Shown here one piece after another: positions 32,059-42,699 of a stretch of 64,000 nt of DNA. Position 1 is the first letter of the stretch. Each line of letters begins with the position of its first letter. The position numbers were made by a program, and so were the translations under genes. The stretch is from Asterella californica. Its lineage: Eukaryota; Streptophyta; Marchantiopsida; Marchantiales; Aytoniaceae. The DNA is taken from NCBI GenBank assembly GCA_036924285.1, contig JAYKYS010000002.1:8866001-8930000 (forward strand), given 5' to 3'. The notes under the pieces were generated by a model. The model worked only from the letters and a program-made list of their open reading frames with translations. It ran no database searches and was not told where the DNA came from.

Positions 32059-34712
32059 TATCGTATAACGTGTTTTTTTGTCTAGGAATACACTAGGTAT
32101 ATGGCTGTGCAGAGATATGTGGATTGACAAGGTTGGATCTAGATCTGGATGTTTCCACTCAAATGTTTCACTATCTACTCTTCTAACCCGAGTGACCTTG
32201 TATCCGTTCGGCTCAAGTTTAAAGCTTGCTACGATCCAAAGTTACGTATAGGTTGCATAAACTTGTGTTACAAACAGATCTTTTGTACTCTAAAAAAATA
32301 CTCAGCTCTGTACTATCTAACTGAAGTTATTCCTCTAAATCACAGGAAGCATGACTTCTGAATAGCTCCCCAGCGACGCTAACTACCCATCAATCCAACT
32401 ATCACAACTTCATAGTACAACCAGAAGACGTTATAAGATCACTCAATCAACTTGATAGAGTATCGATACAACTTGATGTACACCCTGGACTACCAAGCAT
32501 TCCAGCAAGGTAAAGCATGCATGCTCCAAGACACTACTCAGATCTCAATATAGCACCAACGGCGGTAATATCTGGCAGCTCCGAGAATCCAAACAACGGC
32601 TTAAGATTCATGACGACTCCGTTCTCCTTCATCACCAAGAGCTGAAATCAGCCCCACACCCTCCAATGTCGATTTGTATGCAGGCATGGCAGTTTCAGCA
32701 ACAAAATCCTCTCCAAATTGCTCAAAAATGACCAAAATGACAATAGATGATATCGAAAAAACCCCGAAATTGCTAATAACAGAAGTATCTTTGAACTTTG
32801 AGACCTCAGTCCTCTCAAATCAGTCGACCAGTGATGATCAAACTTCACAGGAAGCTTGATTGGACCCTTCATTCCTACCTTGAACAATTTTCAAGTCAAA
32901 ATCTTAAACCAATTCTCAGATATGGATCAAACCGTAATCTGTGCTAACTTAAGAGCTTTACAGACCCAAGTACATTTGATCCAAGATTCTGAACAAACTA
33001 CTGGACCATTTGAGGTGAAACTTTCCAAGTATCTTACTGATAAGACATGCTTCAATCCTGGAAAGTTTCACTCAGAAATTCGACTCAGAACTTTAGCAAT
33101 AGCAATCTATCCATGACTATCACAATTCGTTGTTCCCGCCTTATCACGTCTGCACTTCTCAACTTCAATCGGTCGGTTCAGAATCCAAATCGATCAAGAA
33201 CCTGACGAAATTGATATCAAAACGACCAACACGTCGTCAGCTCTCCAACCCAACAGACAGCTCCTTAAAACTCTTTGCGAGTCTCTCGGAACAACCAGAA
33301 ACGTAGCGGTAGATACGAATTGTACCCCCCTCCACTCAATCGATCATAACACGCTCATCCTTCTATCAAATCGACTGATTCTTCAGCCTTGTGTAAGAAG
33401 ACAACCTTCTGCTCCGCATCCAATCCCTCGGGATACTGTTGATCTTCCAAGAACTTCCTCAAGTCCTTGAAGATCGACTCTTCTGTGGAAGTCACAAAGA
33501 TTAGATCAGAAGATCTCGTCTCGTCTTTTGGGAAGTAGGCGGTACGCCCCCCTCAGATGAAAGTGTCTCTGCAAAAACTGAAAATAGCTTCTCGGTAGGG
33601 AACTCGTCTTCCACTTCATCTTCTCGTCGTTCTATCTCCAATCTGTACCAGATTGTAGCCCCGGTCGAGAGCTCTCCAACCATACCATTCGTTTTGCGAA
33701 TGGTCCTCTGAAGCCTCCAGAAACCACAAAAACGTCGCGAGGATCAGCTAGAACACCATTGGTCCAAAAGTGGACCAATAAGAGCAAAAAGATCTTTACT
33801 TTTGTCTTTTCTCCACTCAACTTTTTCCCCTAGAACGAATTTTAACTCCCAAGGAGACACAAGACATCAACAAGACTCTAAGATCTCAAAAATCCTTCAG
33901 ATATGTCTTTACGATCCATAACTACATAGAAGCGCTCAACTAGAATGAAACGATTGAGTTGCAGACTAATATAAAGTCAATATTACAACCTGGAAACGAT
34001 CTACAATAAAAAATACGACAAAAGGAAACGGCGAAGCTATCACTCGATTGAAATATTCTTGCCTGAAGTTTCTCACGATCCAAGCCCCATGATGGATCTT
34101 CGGTCTGCAATGACATCGAACATCGACCCAAAGGTTGAAAGGAACATTCGATGGATAGTTGAGATCCATCGTTCCTCACAACACGATGTACATCGTCATA
34201 TCCCAAGTTTCTCCGTATGTTACGATCGGAAGGATCACCGGAAGCTGTAACTCCATCACTCTCCTCATGAATTCATCGCCAAAGTACGCAACTAACCATT
34301 GTCGAAAGTGATCGCGGTGGATGCAATGAAGTTTGATGTGAAACAGATTCGAGAAAAGAAGATCCGGAGCCGGTAACAAATCTCCGTCCATAACCACCAC
34401 TCCTCCAATTCTTCACTCCTCCATGCAGACCACCGAGAACCCTCAAGAATCATCCGTTGAGAGAGAATATCTATGAACTTTCGACCCACCATTTTATACA
34501 CAAATGCGGTGACAAGGACCACTGAAGTGAACGCACATATATCGATGACTTGGCACGTTCCTCTATCGTGCAATCACTTAAACAGATAATCACAAACGTG
34601 GCACTCATCACACCGTTCGGCGAGTTACGCGATACGGTTCACGAAACACAGAAAAGAAACACAACCTACGTTCCACGAGAATTTCACACAGGAGCCGAAC
34701 TACAACACGACA
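32059..34712 (-). mobile_element. Solo LTR of family B in the D2 LTR
   Basis: A B LTR with no internal region, TGTCGTG at 34712 and TATCGT at 32059. Flanks are TCGT on the left and CCGT on the right, a 4-bp duplication with one mismatch. It is 2654 bp because a 260-bp foreign block lies inside at 33389-33648. Confidence 0.9.
33389..33648. repeat. 260-bp insertion inside a B LTR
   Basis: Other B LTRs read CTTCAGCC directly followed by CAGATTG; here 260 bp separate them. The insert contains GAAGAC and GTCTTC several times and looks like family C, but I could not place it on a known C segment. No clear target duplication. Confidence 0.6.
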
Positions 34713-34987
34713 CCGTGCTCTTGATGTCATTTTGATGCCACCCTGAATATACTACAAGCCATTCAATGTAGGCCAAAGCCCCAACACTTATGAGGCTGCC
34801 CCACAGGGCTTACAGCCTCCTCATATGCGCACCAAGTATCTCTCATAGTAAATTCAGGATGGCATGCGGAGGCTTAGGCCAGGAAGCCTACGATTAAGAG
34901 AGATACCGGTCTCCCGCCTCTAGATATGCAGGACGTGGCTGCATATCCCACATAGACCCCCTTCCAGGAGGCCAACATGACGGAATA

Positions 34988-35070
34988 GGAACCAGAGGCC
35001 AGGAGGGATTGATCCTGAGACCACTTCCCTCCTAGGCAGGCGCCCTATCACTGGGATGGCCTTTGGTTCC
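34988..35070 (-). repeat. 83-nt tRNA-like hairpin segment in the D2 LTR
   Basis: Second copy of the segment at 23026-23108. Here the outer stem is longer: GGAACCA and TGGTTCC are followed inward by AGGCC and GGCCT, with one mismatch between. The inner AGGAGGGA/TCCCTCCT stem and the B-box-like GGATCAATCC are unchanged. Confidence 0.5.
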
Positions 35071-35562
35071 GTTCAAGAAGGTAAAAATTTCTGTACATAT
35101 GTTTTCCTGAAGAAATTTTCCTGTAAAATCTTTACTAATCTTTCCTACACTAACTTCTCTATACAACTCCGTTTTTAATGAACAAGGAGTCAAAACTATA
35201 GTATTTGTGAACACCTACACGCTCACGCTATCAGATTCTGAGTTCGAGTCACGAGCTAGAATCGACGGATTTCCCTCTTTCACATATTTCTCAATCTAAA
35301 ACCCGTGCTAACTATTACTTAAAACACTTTCTGTCAAGACTGGAAGCATGAAGTCGCTCTCCTCGTAGAGCTCTGCATTCTGATGCCCTTCGACCTCTTT
35401 CAGGGTGATATTCCAGTCTAAGCTAGGGGGCAGCTTGTCAAGCATGGCCCCAGCTTAGCTCCTGCCCAGCTTGATAAGCTGGGGCGCAGCTTCCCGAACA
35501 AATGCTGGTTGAGTGTCTTCTGAAGTTTCGTTTCATCATTTGGAATGTCACGCACTACGACA

Positions 35563-37057
35563 ACTTGTCCAATGAGGACTTGACAAAATACAAGTTGGGG
35601 AGGTATGGACCAACAGGACAGTGCGAGGTGAAGGAAACGACCTCAGGAGAAGACGATCGAGCAGCAGTCATAACTCCCCCTCCCACTTTAGTGTCTAAGA
35701 CGAGACCGGACACTCATCAGAAGACGCTTCTTGTGCGAGAAGACGACTCCAGCGGTACGGAAGACACATCACCGTCGAGGAAGATGGGACCTAGGAGTGT
35801 GCTTAGGAAGAGCGCCTCTTTCTTGATCATTCATTCTGAATCGGAGTCGAATTCACAGGAGGAGACGCTGAGCACCAGAACTGCGCAGAAGACCGCTTCT
35901 GCAACTACAGGGAGTCTTTCGAAGACTCCAAAAGCCGAAGTATGAGTTGACATTCCAACTGCGACTCGAGGAAGCACAGCGAAGAGAACCGCTCCTACAG
36001 TGGGAAGATATCTTCACCTCGGAAGATGAGAAGAGTAGCGTCTTCTCGTGCGCAGAAACAGAAGATCACAGTGGTGGAAGAGGCATCCTTGCCTCTGGAA
36101 GACAAGGAAGACACATTCGATCGGATTGTGGAGATGAACCTGTCTTCCACGAGGAGAAGGTTGGAGAAATTCAACGCCTTCTTCCATTTAGAGATCCAAC
36201 CAGCCATGGAGTTGGTGGAGAAGCGCACGATGGTTCAAGAGAAGCCATTGCGACCTGGATTCGATTTGCGCACCTTGATGCAGCAGGAAGATGTCTAGAA
36301 GAAGGTGGACGCGCTGGAAGTCAACCTCCGCACCACGGAAAAGCTTGCAGCGAGGTACAAGACGGAAGTAGTCGCTTCTACCAAGGAGTCAGCACAGTTA
36401 AGGAAGAACAACCAAGAGTTGCAAGCACGTCTACAACAGCGTGACCAGGAGGTTCTGAGGGTCAGAAGTAAGATCACCTCTCTCGTAGAAGAGAAGACGA
36501 CATGGAGAGCACTACGGGAAGTCGTAGAAGCACAAGTTGCAGCAGAGAAGACGCAGCGGGAAGAAGCAGAAGCCCGAGCGAATGAACTCATGGTACAGTC
36601 GGTGGAAGCACTTCGCAAGAACTTCAACTTCACCGCGGGTAGGAAGCTTCTCACCCTAGCTAGAGAGTGGGATGACAATTCCAGGGCGATGTTAGTGGAG
36701 TGCAAGAATAGCATGTTCCGCTACCTGGATCGGCAAATTGAGGACATGAAGACACTTTACGGTCTTCCCTCGATCTCACGACCAGCAGCTACATCTTCCC
36801 ATGGTCCAGGACCAGCGATCGAGACAGATACGGAGAAGGAGGAGTTCGACCTCGCTGTCCACTTGGTAGTGACAGCGCTGGAAGTCGAGACGATCGTGGT
36901 GATGCCTTGGAAGACAGGAAGTAGAGTTGTCTTCCTAGGTGTTTCGAGTAGAGGAGGTGACTTCCTCGGACCACTGCGAAGTGACCCAGCTCCTAGTGTC
37001 GAACCAGTGTCACAGAAGAGCGAGGAAGCGCAGCTACTCCTCGACACACCAGCTTAG
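35563..37057 (+). pseudogene. Family C coiled-coil gene (copy C4)
   Basis: Joins the D2 LTR at the ARYGPTGQ-like point of the C protein and runs to the end of the gene. Pieces: 35571-35945 (acidic linker with EDDRAA and RKMGPRS), 36026-36298 (basic RKMRRVASSRAQK, EIQPAMEL), and 36305-37057 (coiled coil with EKTQREEAEAR, then RKLLTLAREWD, MFRYLDRQIEDMKTLYGLP). The piece at 36305 follows a TAG in the same frame as 36026. The C-terminus is shorter than in C2 and ends LLLDTPA. All domain landmarks match C2, which supports one conserved protein. Confidence 0.78.
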
Positions 37058-37264
37058 AAACAAGACTACACGATGATGCCGTTCTCTGCTCTAAGCTGTC
37101 CATTACCTCTATCTACATCTTAGATCCACTGCTGGAAGCGAGAATGCATACCCCTCGTAATCCAAATCTATTCATATGTCTCTACCAACAGGTGTAATGT
37201 GTGTATAATGTCTCTCACATGTGTCTAATGTGTGCACCATAAAATGTATATGTGTATGGTGCGT
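37058..37264 (+). other. 3' flank of C4
   Basis: Non-coding tail of family C following the gene, cut at 37264 by the E LTR. It matches 15330-15540 in C2. It contains TGTGT/ATGTGT-rich low-complexity sequence. Confidence 0.65.
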
Positions 37265-37273
37265 TGTCGTGAT

Positions 37274-37303
37274 GTGAATCATTTCACATAGTAAATGATT
37301 CAC
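37274..37303. repeat. Perfect 11-bp inverted repeat at the E LTR start
   Basis: GTGAATCATTT (37274-37284) and AAATGATTCAC (37293-37303) are exact reverse complements with an 8-nt spacer, nine bases inside the LTR end. It may be a protein-binding dyad or a hairpin. Confidence 0.8.
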
Positions 37304-37865
37304 CTCTCTGCTAGGAGTTAGTCTCTTTGAGTGAAGTTAAGACGTCAGAGAAGTCGATTCTGGAGGCTGTGGACATTGGCGGCTACGGGTTACGCTTCTA
37401 CACCGACACTTGCGAGTTAGTAGCGGTAGAAGTTAGCTTAATGTTACTCCTAGTCCTTCATGCATAGATTAACACCGTTGTGTTATACGTTTTAAGTCCT
37501 AGTAGGCTGATAGTATGCTAGTTATCTTGTTCAAGCATTTGTGCGCTTGTGCGAGTGACTTCTTACTTGTCTATGATGTTCAATGTACCTAACTTAGATT
37601 TACCATATTGATAGGGTTTAAGCTCATGGGTTTTACTTACGTGTTGCCCATGCACGATGTCGCGCTACTTGGCGGTTACATGTTATATTTCTACTCCGAC
37701 GCTTGAGTTAGTAGTTCTGGAAGTTAGCTTATATTACTTCTAGTCGTTTATGTATATGTTTGACACCTTTGCATACGGTGTTAACACTATTTTGAGTCTT
37801 AGTAGGTTGATTACCATGTTGATAGGGCTTAAGCTCATGGGTTGTATTTGCGTGTCGCCCATGCA

Positions 37866-40010
37866 CGCTTTCTAGCTGATTTAAATTATTTTTCGGGGCT
37901 GCGTGTCGTTTTAAGTAATTTAAGTTTTACGCTGGCACTCTAGGGGGCTTGACGTGGTAGCCTATGAGTAAAACTAAGTTGCCACGTGGTTTAGGGTACT
38001 AAAGGACAACCAAGTGGAGCTATGAACTCCCATTGGTCTGTTTTTGTCTTTTGTTAAACTCTAAATTTAGAAACAGAGCTCTAGAGTGGAGTTCGAGCAT
38101 TTGGTGAGGGATCTTCGAAATCTGAGAGCACAGGGAGAGAGGTCTCGTCATGCCAAGCACTTCCATGGAAAATTTCGATCGATTTGAGTCAATAAAGACG
38201 GAGTTATGAGCAATTGAAGTTCGGATTGTGCTAGAATTGAATCATTTTGGTTGGATTTAGGGTTTTCAGTGTCACTCGCAGCAGATTTGAGGAAATTGCT
38301 TCAAAACTTCGAGGTTGTGTTCTCCGCCAGCAGGGCTACGATTTCACAAAAAGTTTCATATCGATTGAGCAACTGAGTAATTCAGGGCGGCCGCTGAAGC
38401 TGAGGGGGTCTGAAAAGCTCTTAATCTAGAGCAGCGACTTCAGAGGAGGAGATCTGCAGTTCTGTGTACATTCAGGAGTCCCAACTTCACAGGGATGTTC
38501 AGCACCCTGTAGACTGCAAATCCTGTAAGAAACTTCGAAATTGATCGAGCCAAACTCCTGTTATAGGTTGAAATAGCCAGCTAGGTACCAGAAATTGCCG
38601 TAGTTTTCTTGCTCAAAACTTTTCTGTTCATATCTCCGTGTCAGAATTTGATCTCAGGCTGTAATTTCGTTTGTGAGTTCAGTAGTACCTCATTTGCATG
38701 TAGGGGAAGTTTAGAGGTCTAAACCTTCATAGTTTTCCTCTCCGTGAGTGTCAAAGTTCACCGCCGAATCCTATTACTGCCAGCTAGACCTGAATTTCGC
38801 CTTCTGGGTATATTACTAGATCTTACACATCTGTGTGAGTGTTTATAGCCCTATTGTGACCTGAAAGCCAACCTCTTGAGTGAACAACCACAGCCAGAAG
38901 CCCGGCGCTTTCCTAGGTAGACGGATTACACTCCGACAACGCTTTTTAGCTAGTTTAAGTTTACTTTCAGGGCTGCGTGTCATTTTAGGTAATTTAAGAT
39001 TTACCATTGCATTTCAGGAGAGCTAACGTGGTAGCCTATGAGTGAAGTTAAGTTACCACGTGGATTAGGGTACTAAAGGGCAACCAAGTGGAGCTATGAA
39101 TTCCCATTGGTCCGTTTTTATCTTTTGTAAAACTCTAAATTTAGAAACAGAGGTCTAAAGGAGAGTTCGAGCATTTGGTGAGGACCTTGCAAAATCTGAG
39201 AGCACAGGAAGATAAAGCTCGTCGTGCCAAGCACTGTCAGTGAAATTCTTGATCGATTTGGATCAATAAACAAGGAGTTATGCCAATTTGAAGTTCAAGT
39301 TGAGTCAGAATTGCATCACTTTTGTTGGATTTGGGGTTTTCAGTGTCAATTGCAGCAGAATCAAGGAAATCGCTTCAAACCTTCGTGGTTGCGTTCACTG
39401 TCAACGGGGCTACGACTGTCCAAAAAGTTCCAAGTCATTTGAGTGAGTGAGTAATTCAGGGCGACCACTGAAGCAGAAGGGGTCTGAAAAGCTCTCAATC
39501 TAGAGCAGCAACTTCAGAGAATGAGATCTGGAGAACGGTGTACAATCAAGAGTCCTAACTTCACAAAGGTGTTCAGCATCTTGTAGACTCCAAATCTTGT
39601 AAGAATCTTTGAAAGTGATCGAGCCAATGTTTTGTTGTAGGTCGAAATAATTATATGAGTATCAGAAATTGCCGCAATATGTTTGCCCAGAACTTTTCTG
39701 CCCATATCTTGGTGCTAGAATTTGGTCTCAAGCTGAAACTTCGTGTGTGTGCTCTGTGGGGCCTCTTTTACATGTAGGAGAAGTTTAGTAGTCTAAACCT
39801 TCACATATTTCTCAATCTTGAGTATCAAAGTTTGCCGTCTGATCTTATCATTGCTAGTTAAGCCTGAACTTTGCTTCTTGAACATATCAGAAGAGCCAAG
39901 AGACCTGTATGAGTGTTTTACAGTGTCACCTTGTAACCTGAAACTTATCCTTTGAGTAAACCAGCCACAGCTAGAAGTCTAGTGCTTCCCTGAGTAAACA
40001 TATCACAGCC
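37866..40010 (+). repeat. Two 1.07-kb tandem copies inside the E LTR
   Basis: Units start at CGCTTTCTAGC (37866) and CGCTTTTTAGC (38940) and remain alignable over their whole length with scattered substitutions and small indels. Landmarks in both: CTGCGTGTC, TTAGGGTACTAAAGG, TTCGAGCATTTGGTGAGG, AAAAGCTCT and TCTAGAGCAG. No conserved coding frame is shared. Confidence 0.88.
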
Positions 40011-40072
40011 TTCACGGTCATAACACAGCCAGAAGGTTCCGCCCTTCCTAAGAAAACTCTCACCTCGACATC

Positions 40073-40090
40073 TGGTGCTTCCACTGAGAT
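40073..40090 (+). other. Primer-binding site of E
   Basis: TGGTGCTTCCACTGAGAT, two bases after the LTR, nearly the same as in D2. The tRNA is not recognised. Confidence 0.55.
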
Positions 40091-40139
40091 CTCTTGGGAT
40101 GACTGATCGTGGAGGTTGAGATTCTTATACAAGGAAGAG

Positions 40140-42699
40140 ATGGATCGCAAGAGTGGAACTGCTGCTGCTGCCTCTGGGACTGGAGCATCAACGTCTACTG
40201 TTGCACCATCAGCTGCACCTGCGTCTTCTACAGCGACATCTACATCTGGTCTGGACACGGCTGAGATCTTGAAGACGCTTGCGGCCTTGGTCCAACAACA
40301 TCCGATCGTTGGAGGGGGTGAGTTAAAGTCCACCAAGGCTTTGCAAGCTATTGTGAACAGATGTGGAAGGTTTGAAGATAGAGATATTTCTAGATATATG
40401 CGTGAGTATAGAGGAGAGATGGAGCTGGTTAGGGTTATTGATGCTGAGATGAGTTTTAAGGTTTAGCAAGTTTTGAGTTAGCTGTCATTCCTGAGTTGCG
40501 AGACCAAGTTAGGGATGTACAAAGAAGAAATCTTGGAATCTGGATGAGTTTTGAGCGATCTCTTCGAGATGAATTTCTCGAAGAGGATTCAGAGAGAGTT
40601 ACTAGGAGAACGTTTTTGGATTGGGTTGACCAGCAACCTGGTCGGATGATGAGCCTGAATGAGTTTGATCGGAGATACCGGCAACTTTCAACTCTTGAGC
40701 GCATAACCTTAGATGCTAGGAGAACAGAGCTTTTCCTGCAAGCTACCGATGATGTTACGGCAGATCGATTATGCTTCATGTTAGCAGATCGATCGGCTGA
40801 AGGAGGTGTTACTATGGATTGGGAGAGAGTTGAGGATGCCGTGGCTGTTCTAACAAGATAGAGATGAGAGAGAGTGGCTGTAGGAGGACGAGCGCTTGTT
40901 GAAGTGATCACTCAACCTTATGTTGCTCCTCAAGTACAGCAACCTTTGGCTCCTGCTCCCAGACCTGTTGTCCCGGCTGCAGTTCCTTTGATGCCAGTTG
41001 TGCCAGTTCTTGTACAACGAGTACTTGTTCAAAGACCTGCGGAGAACCATGATCAATAGAACCAGATCGAAGACCTGATTCAGCAGATGCGAGAGCTGAA
41101 GGTAGAGCTAGCTGGATTGCAGAGAGAGCAGCCACCAGCGCCTGCTGCTGTACGTCCAAGAGGTGCTCTTGTTCGTAGATGTATTTGGTGTGACAATCCT
41201 GATCATTTTCGAGGAGATTGTCAAGAACTCACAACTGCTTTGCGATATGGTGTGGTTCACTATCAGAACGGTAGGCTGCACCTTTCTTCTACTGGACAGC
41301 TGTTGAGCATGCAGTTTAGACGAGGAGGCATGAGGAGTCTACCTCAAATTGCTGCGGCTGCAACAGCAACTACGTTGATGGCACCGCTGGTAAATTCTGA
41401 TGTATATGCTGGTCATATTGAAGTCTCTTCTAGTCTTACATTGCTAGATAAGACTGCTGAGAAGAGTGTGACTCCAGTTCTTTCTGAGATACTGAAGAGA
41501 GGAGCCGAGTCTATTCGTAGGATCACAGGATGGAGAGATCTTGTAGATGCTATTTCTATCAAAGCATTCTTGGATGTAGATAGACACGTTCATTGGCAGG
41601 ATGCTTCTCTGGAAGAAAAGAGGGGACGAGAAGCCTCTGAACTTGATACTGGAGTTCCTAAGGAGACTGGAGATAGACGGAGGGTCACAAGGAGGCGAGC
41701 AGCTCCTCCAGAGGACATCCCCTCTACTTCTCAAGCTCCTCCACCTGCACCAGGTCCGATGGAGGACGTATAGAGATCCCAGCAGGAGCCAACGGTGGCT
41801 GGAAGGAGGTTTACTGTCCAAGAGAAAAGGAAGGGACCGGCCTACAAGTTGGCGGCTGATATTGAAACTTCTACTGATCTGAAGAGCATCCTAGAGCAGA
41901 GGATACTGGATGCACGAATCGAGTTTTCTCTTCGGGAAGTTCTTGATATTGCAAAGAGAGAGTTTCACGAACTGATCATCGACATCATCAAGCGCAAGAG
42001 ACAGATGATGTCTGAACAAGTAGAAAGTCAAATGATAGATGTGGTAGGAGCTTCTGTGAATGATGCAGAATTCGGGAAGGTGCATTTTCAGGAGATTGAT
42101 GACCAGGGCTACCAACAAGAAGCGTTAGTTGCTGGTACCAATATCATTGAGTTTGACGATGAGGAAGCTGACGAGGAGAGTCCAGCTACTGATAGCGACT
42201 TCAAAAAGAGACATTGGGCTCGTGCTACGACTGCTACACGAGTTCGTCTTGGAAGTTTGCCTGAACCTGTTGTTCCCTTGGTTGATCACGGATCTGAGAT
42301 CAACATCATGTCACGGGAGGTGTATGAGAGAGGTCAGTGGCCTATCGAGCTGAACCATAGTTGGGTGTTACGTGCTGCAAACAATCAGAAAGGTGAGCTA
42401 TACGGCACTTGTCCTAACGTGAAGGTGAAGATAGGTGATGTGGATGTAGGTCAGCACTTCTTCGTGTAGTCTTCTGCTTCATAACCAGTGATTGTTGGTC
42501 AGCCTTATATCACTGCAGTTCGAATGGAGACGAAGGTGATGGATGACGGATCTCATTACGCTAGAATCCGTAGTCCAGATGATAGACGTTCTGTGCAGTT
42601 TCTACCTGTTCGTACAAACCACGAACGAAACTGACAGACTTTGCGAGATTCTCCTATTTGTAGGAGTAACGGTTTTCTGAAACCACTCTTGTAAGACGG
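40140..42699 (+). pseudogene. Gag-protease of E, several stops
   Basis: Starts at ATG 40140 (MDRKSGTAAAAS) with an Ala/Ser/Thr-rich N-terminus, then a gag domain (ALQAIVNRCGRFEDRD ... REYRGEMELVRV). A shift near 40455 and stops at 40464 and 40859 split it. Zinc knuckle CIWCDNPDHFRGDC is near 41180, inside an open 228-codon piece (41087-41773). A 224-codon piece (41795-42469) carries the protease with VDHGSEINIMS, the same DHGS motif as B. TAG at 42467 and TAA at 42481 follow within the protease. Sequence similarity to B continues to the B2 junction. Confidence 0.83.

Larger units (their letters stand above)
29451..35562 (-). mobile_element. Retrotransposon D2, 5' LTR plus gag
   Basis: Minus-strand copy: 5' LTR 35562-31094 (itself split by a B solo LTR), primer site, and gag to about 29450. 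The rest of the element and part of the C4 host are missing, which suggests one deletion spanning the D2-C4 junction. C4 sequence flanks both sides. Confidence 0.82.
31094..35562 (-). repeat. 5' LTR of D2, interrupted
   Basis: Outer end TGTCGTAGTGCGTGAC at 35562, inner end CGTCACGTCA at 31094. Without the inserted B LTR (32059-34712) it is about 1.8 kb, like D1. A 60-bp block beginning AAAGTTTC is duplicated in tandem around the insertion point (31987-32046, then 32047-32058 continued at 34713). Confidence 0.9.
37265..40070 (+). repeat. 5' LTR of family E, 2.8 kb with internal duplications
   Basis: Begins TGTCGTGATGTGAATC and ends CACCTCGACA, two bases before the primer site. It is longer than the other LTRs because of a 1.07-kb tandem duplication (37866 and 38940) and a smaller repeat of about 0.3 kb between 37320 and 37870. 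There is no partner LTR in the window, so the left boundary is inferred from the break with C4 sequence and the TGTCGT start shared with B and D. Confidence 0.8.
37265..42699 (+). mobile_element. Retrotransposon E (Ty3/gypsy), 5' part
   Basis: LTR, primer site, gag, zinc knuckle and protease of an element related to B and D. It is interrupted at 42699 by B2, just after the protease. The remainder, if present, is beyond the right edge. Confidence 0.85.
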
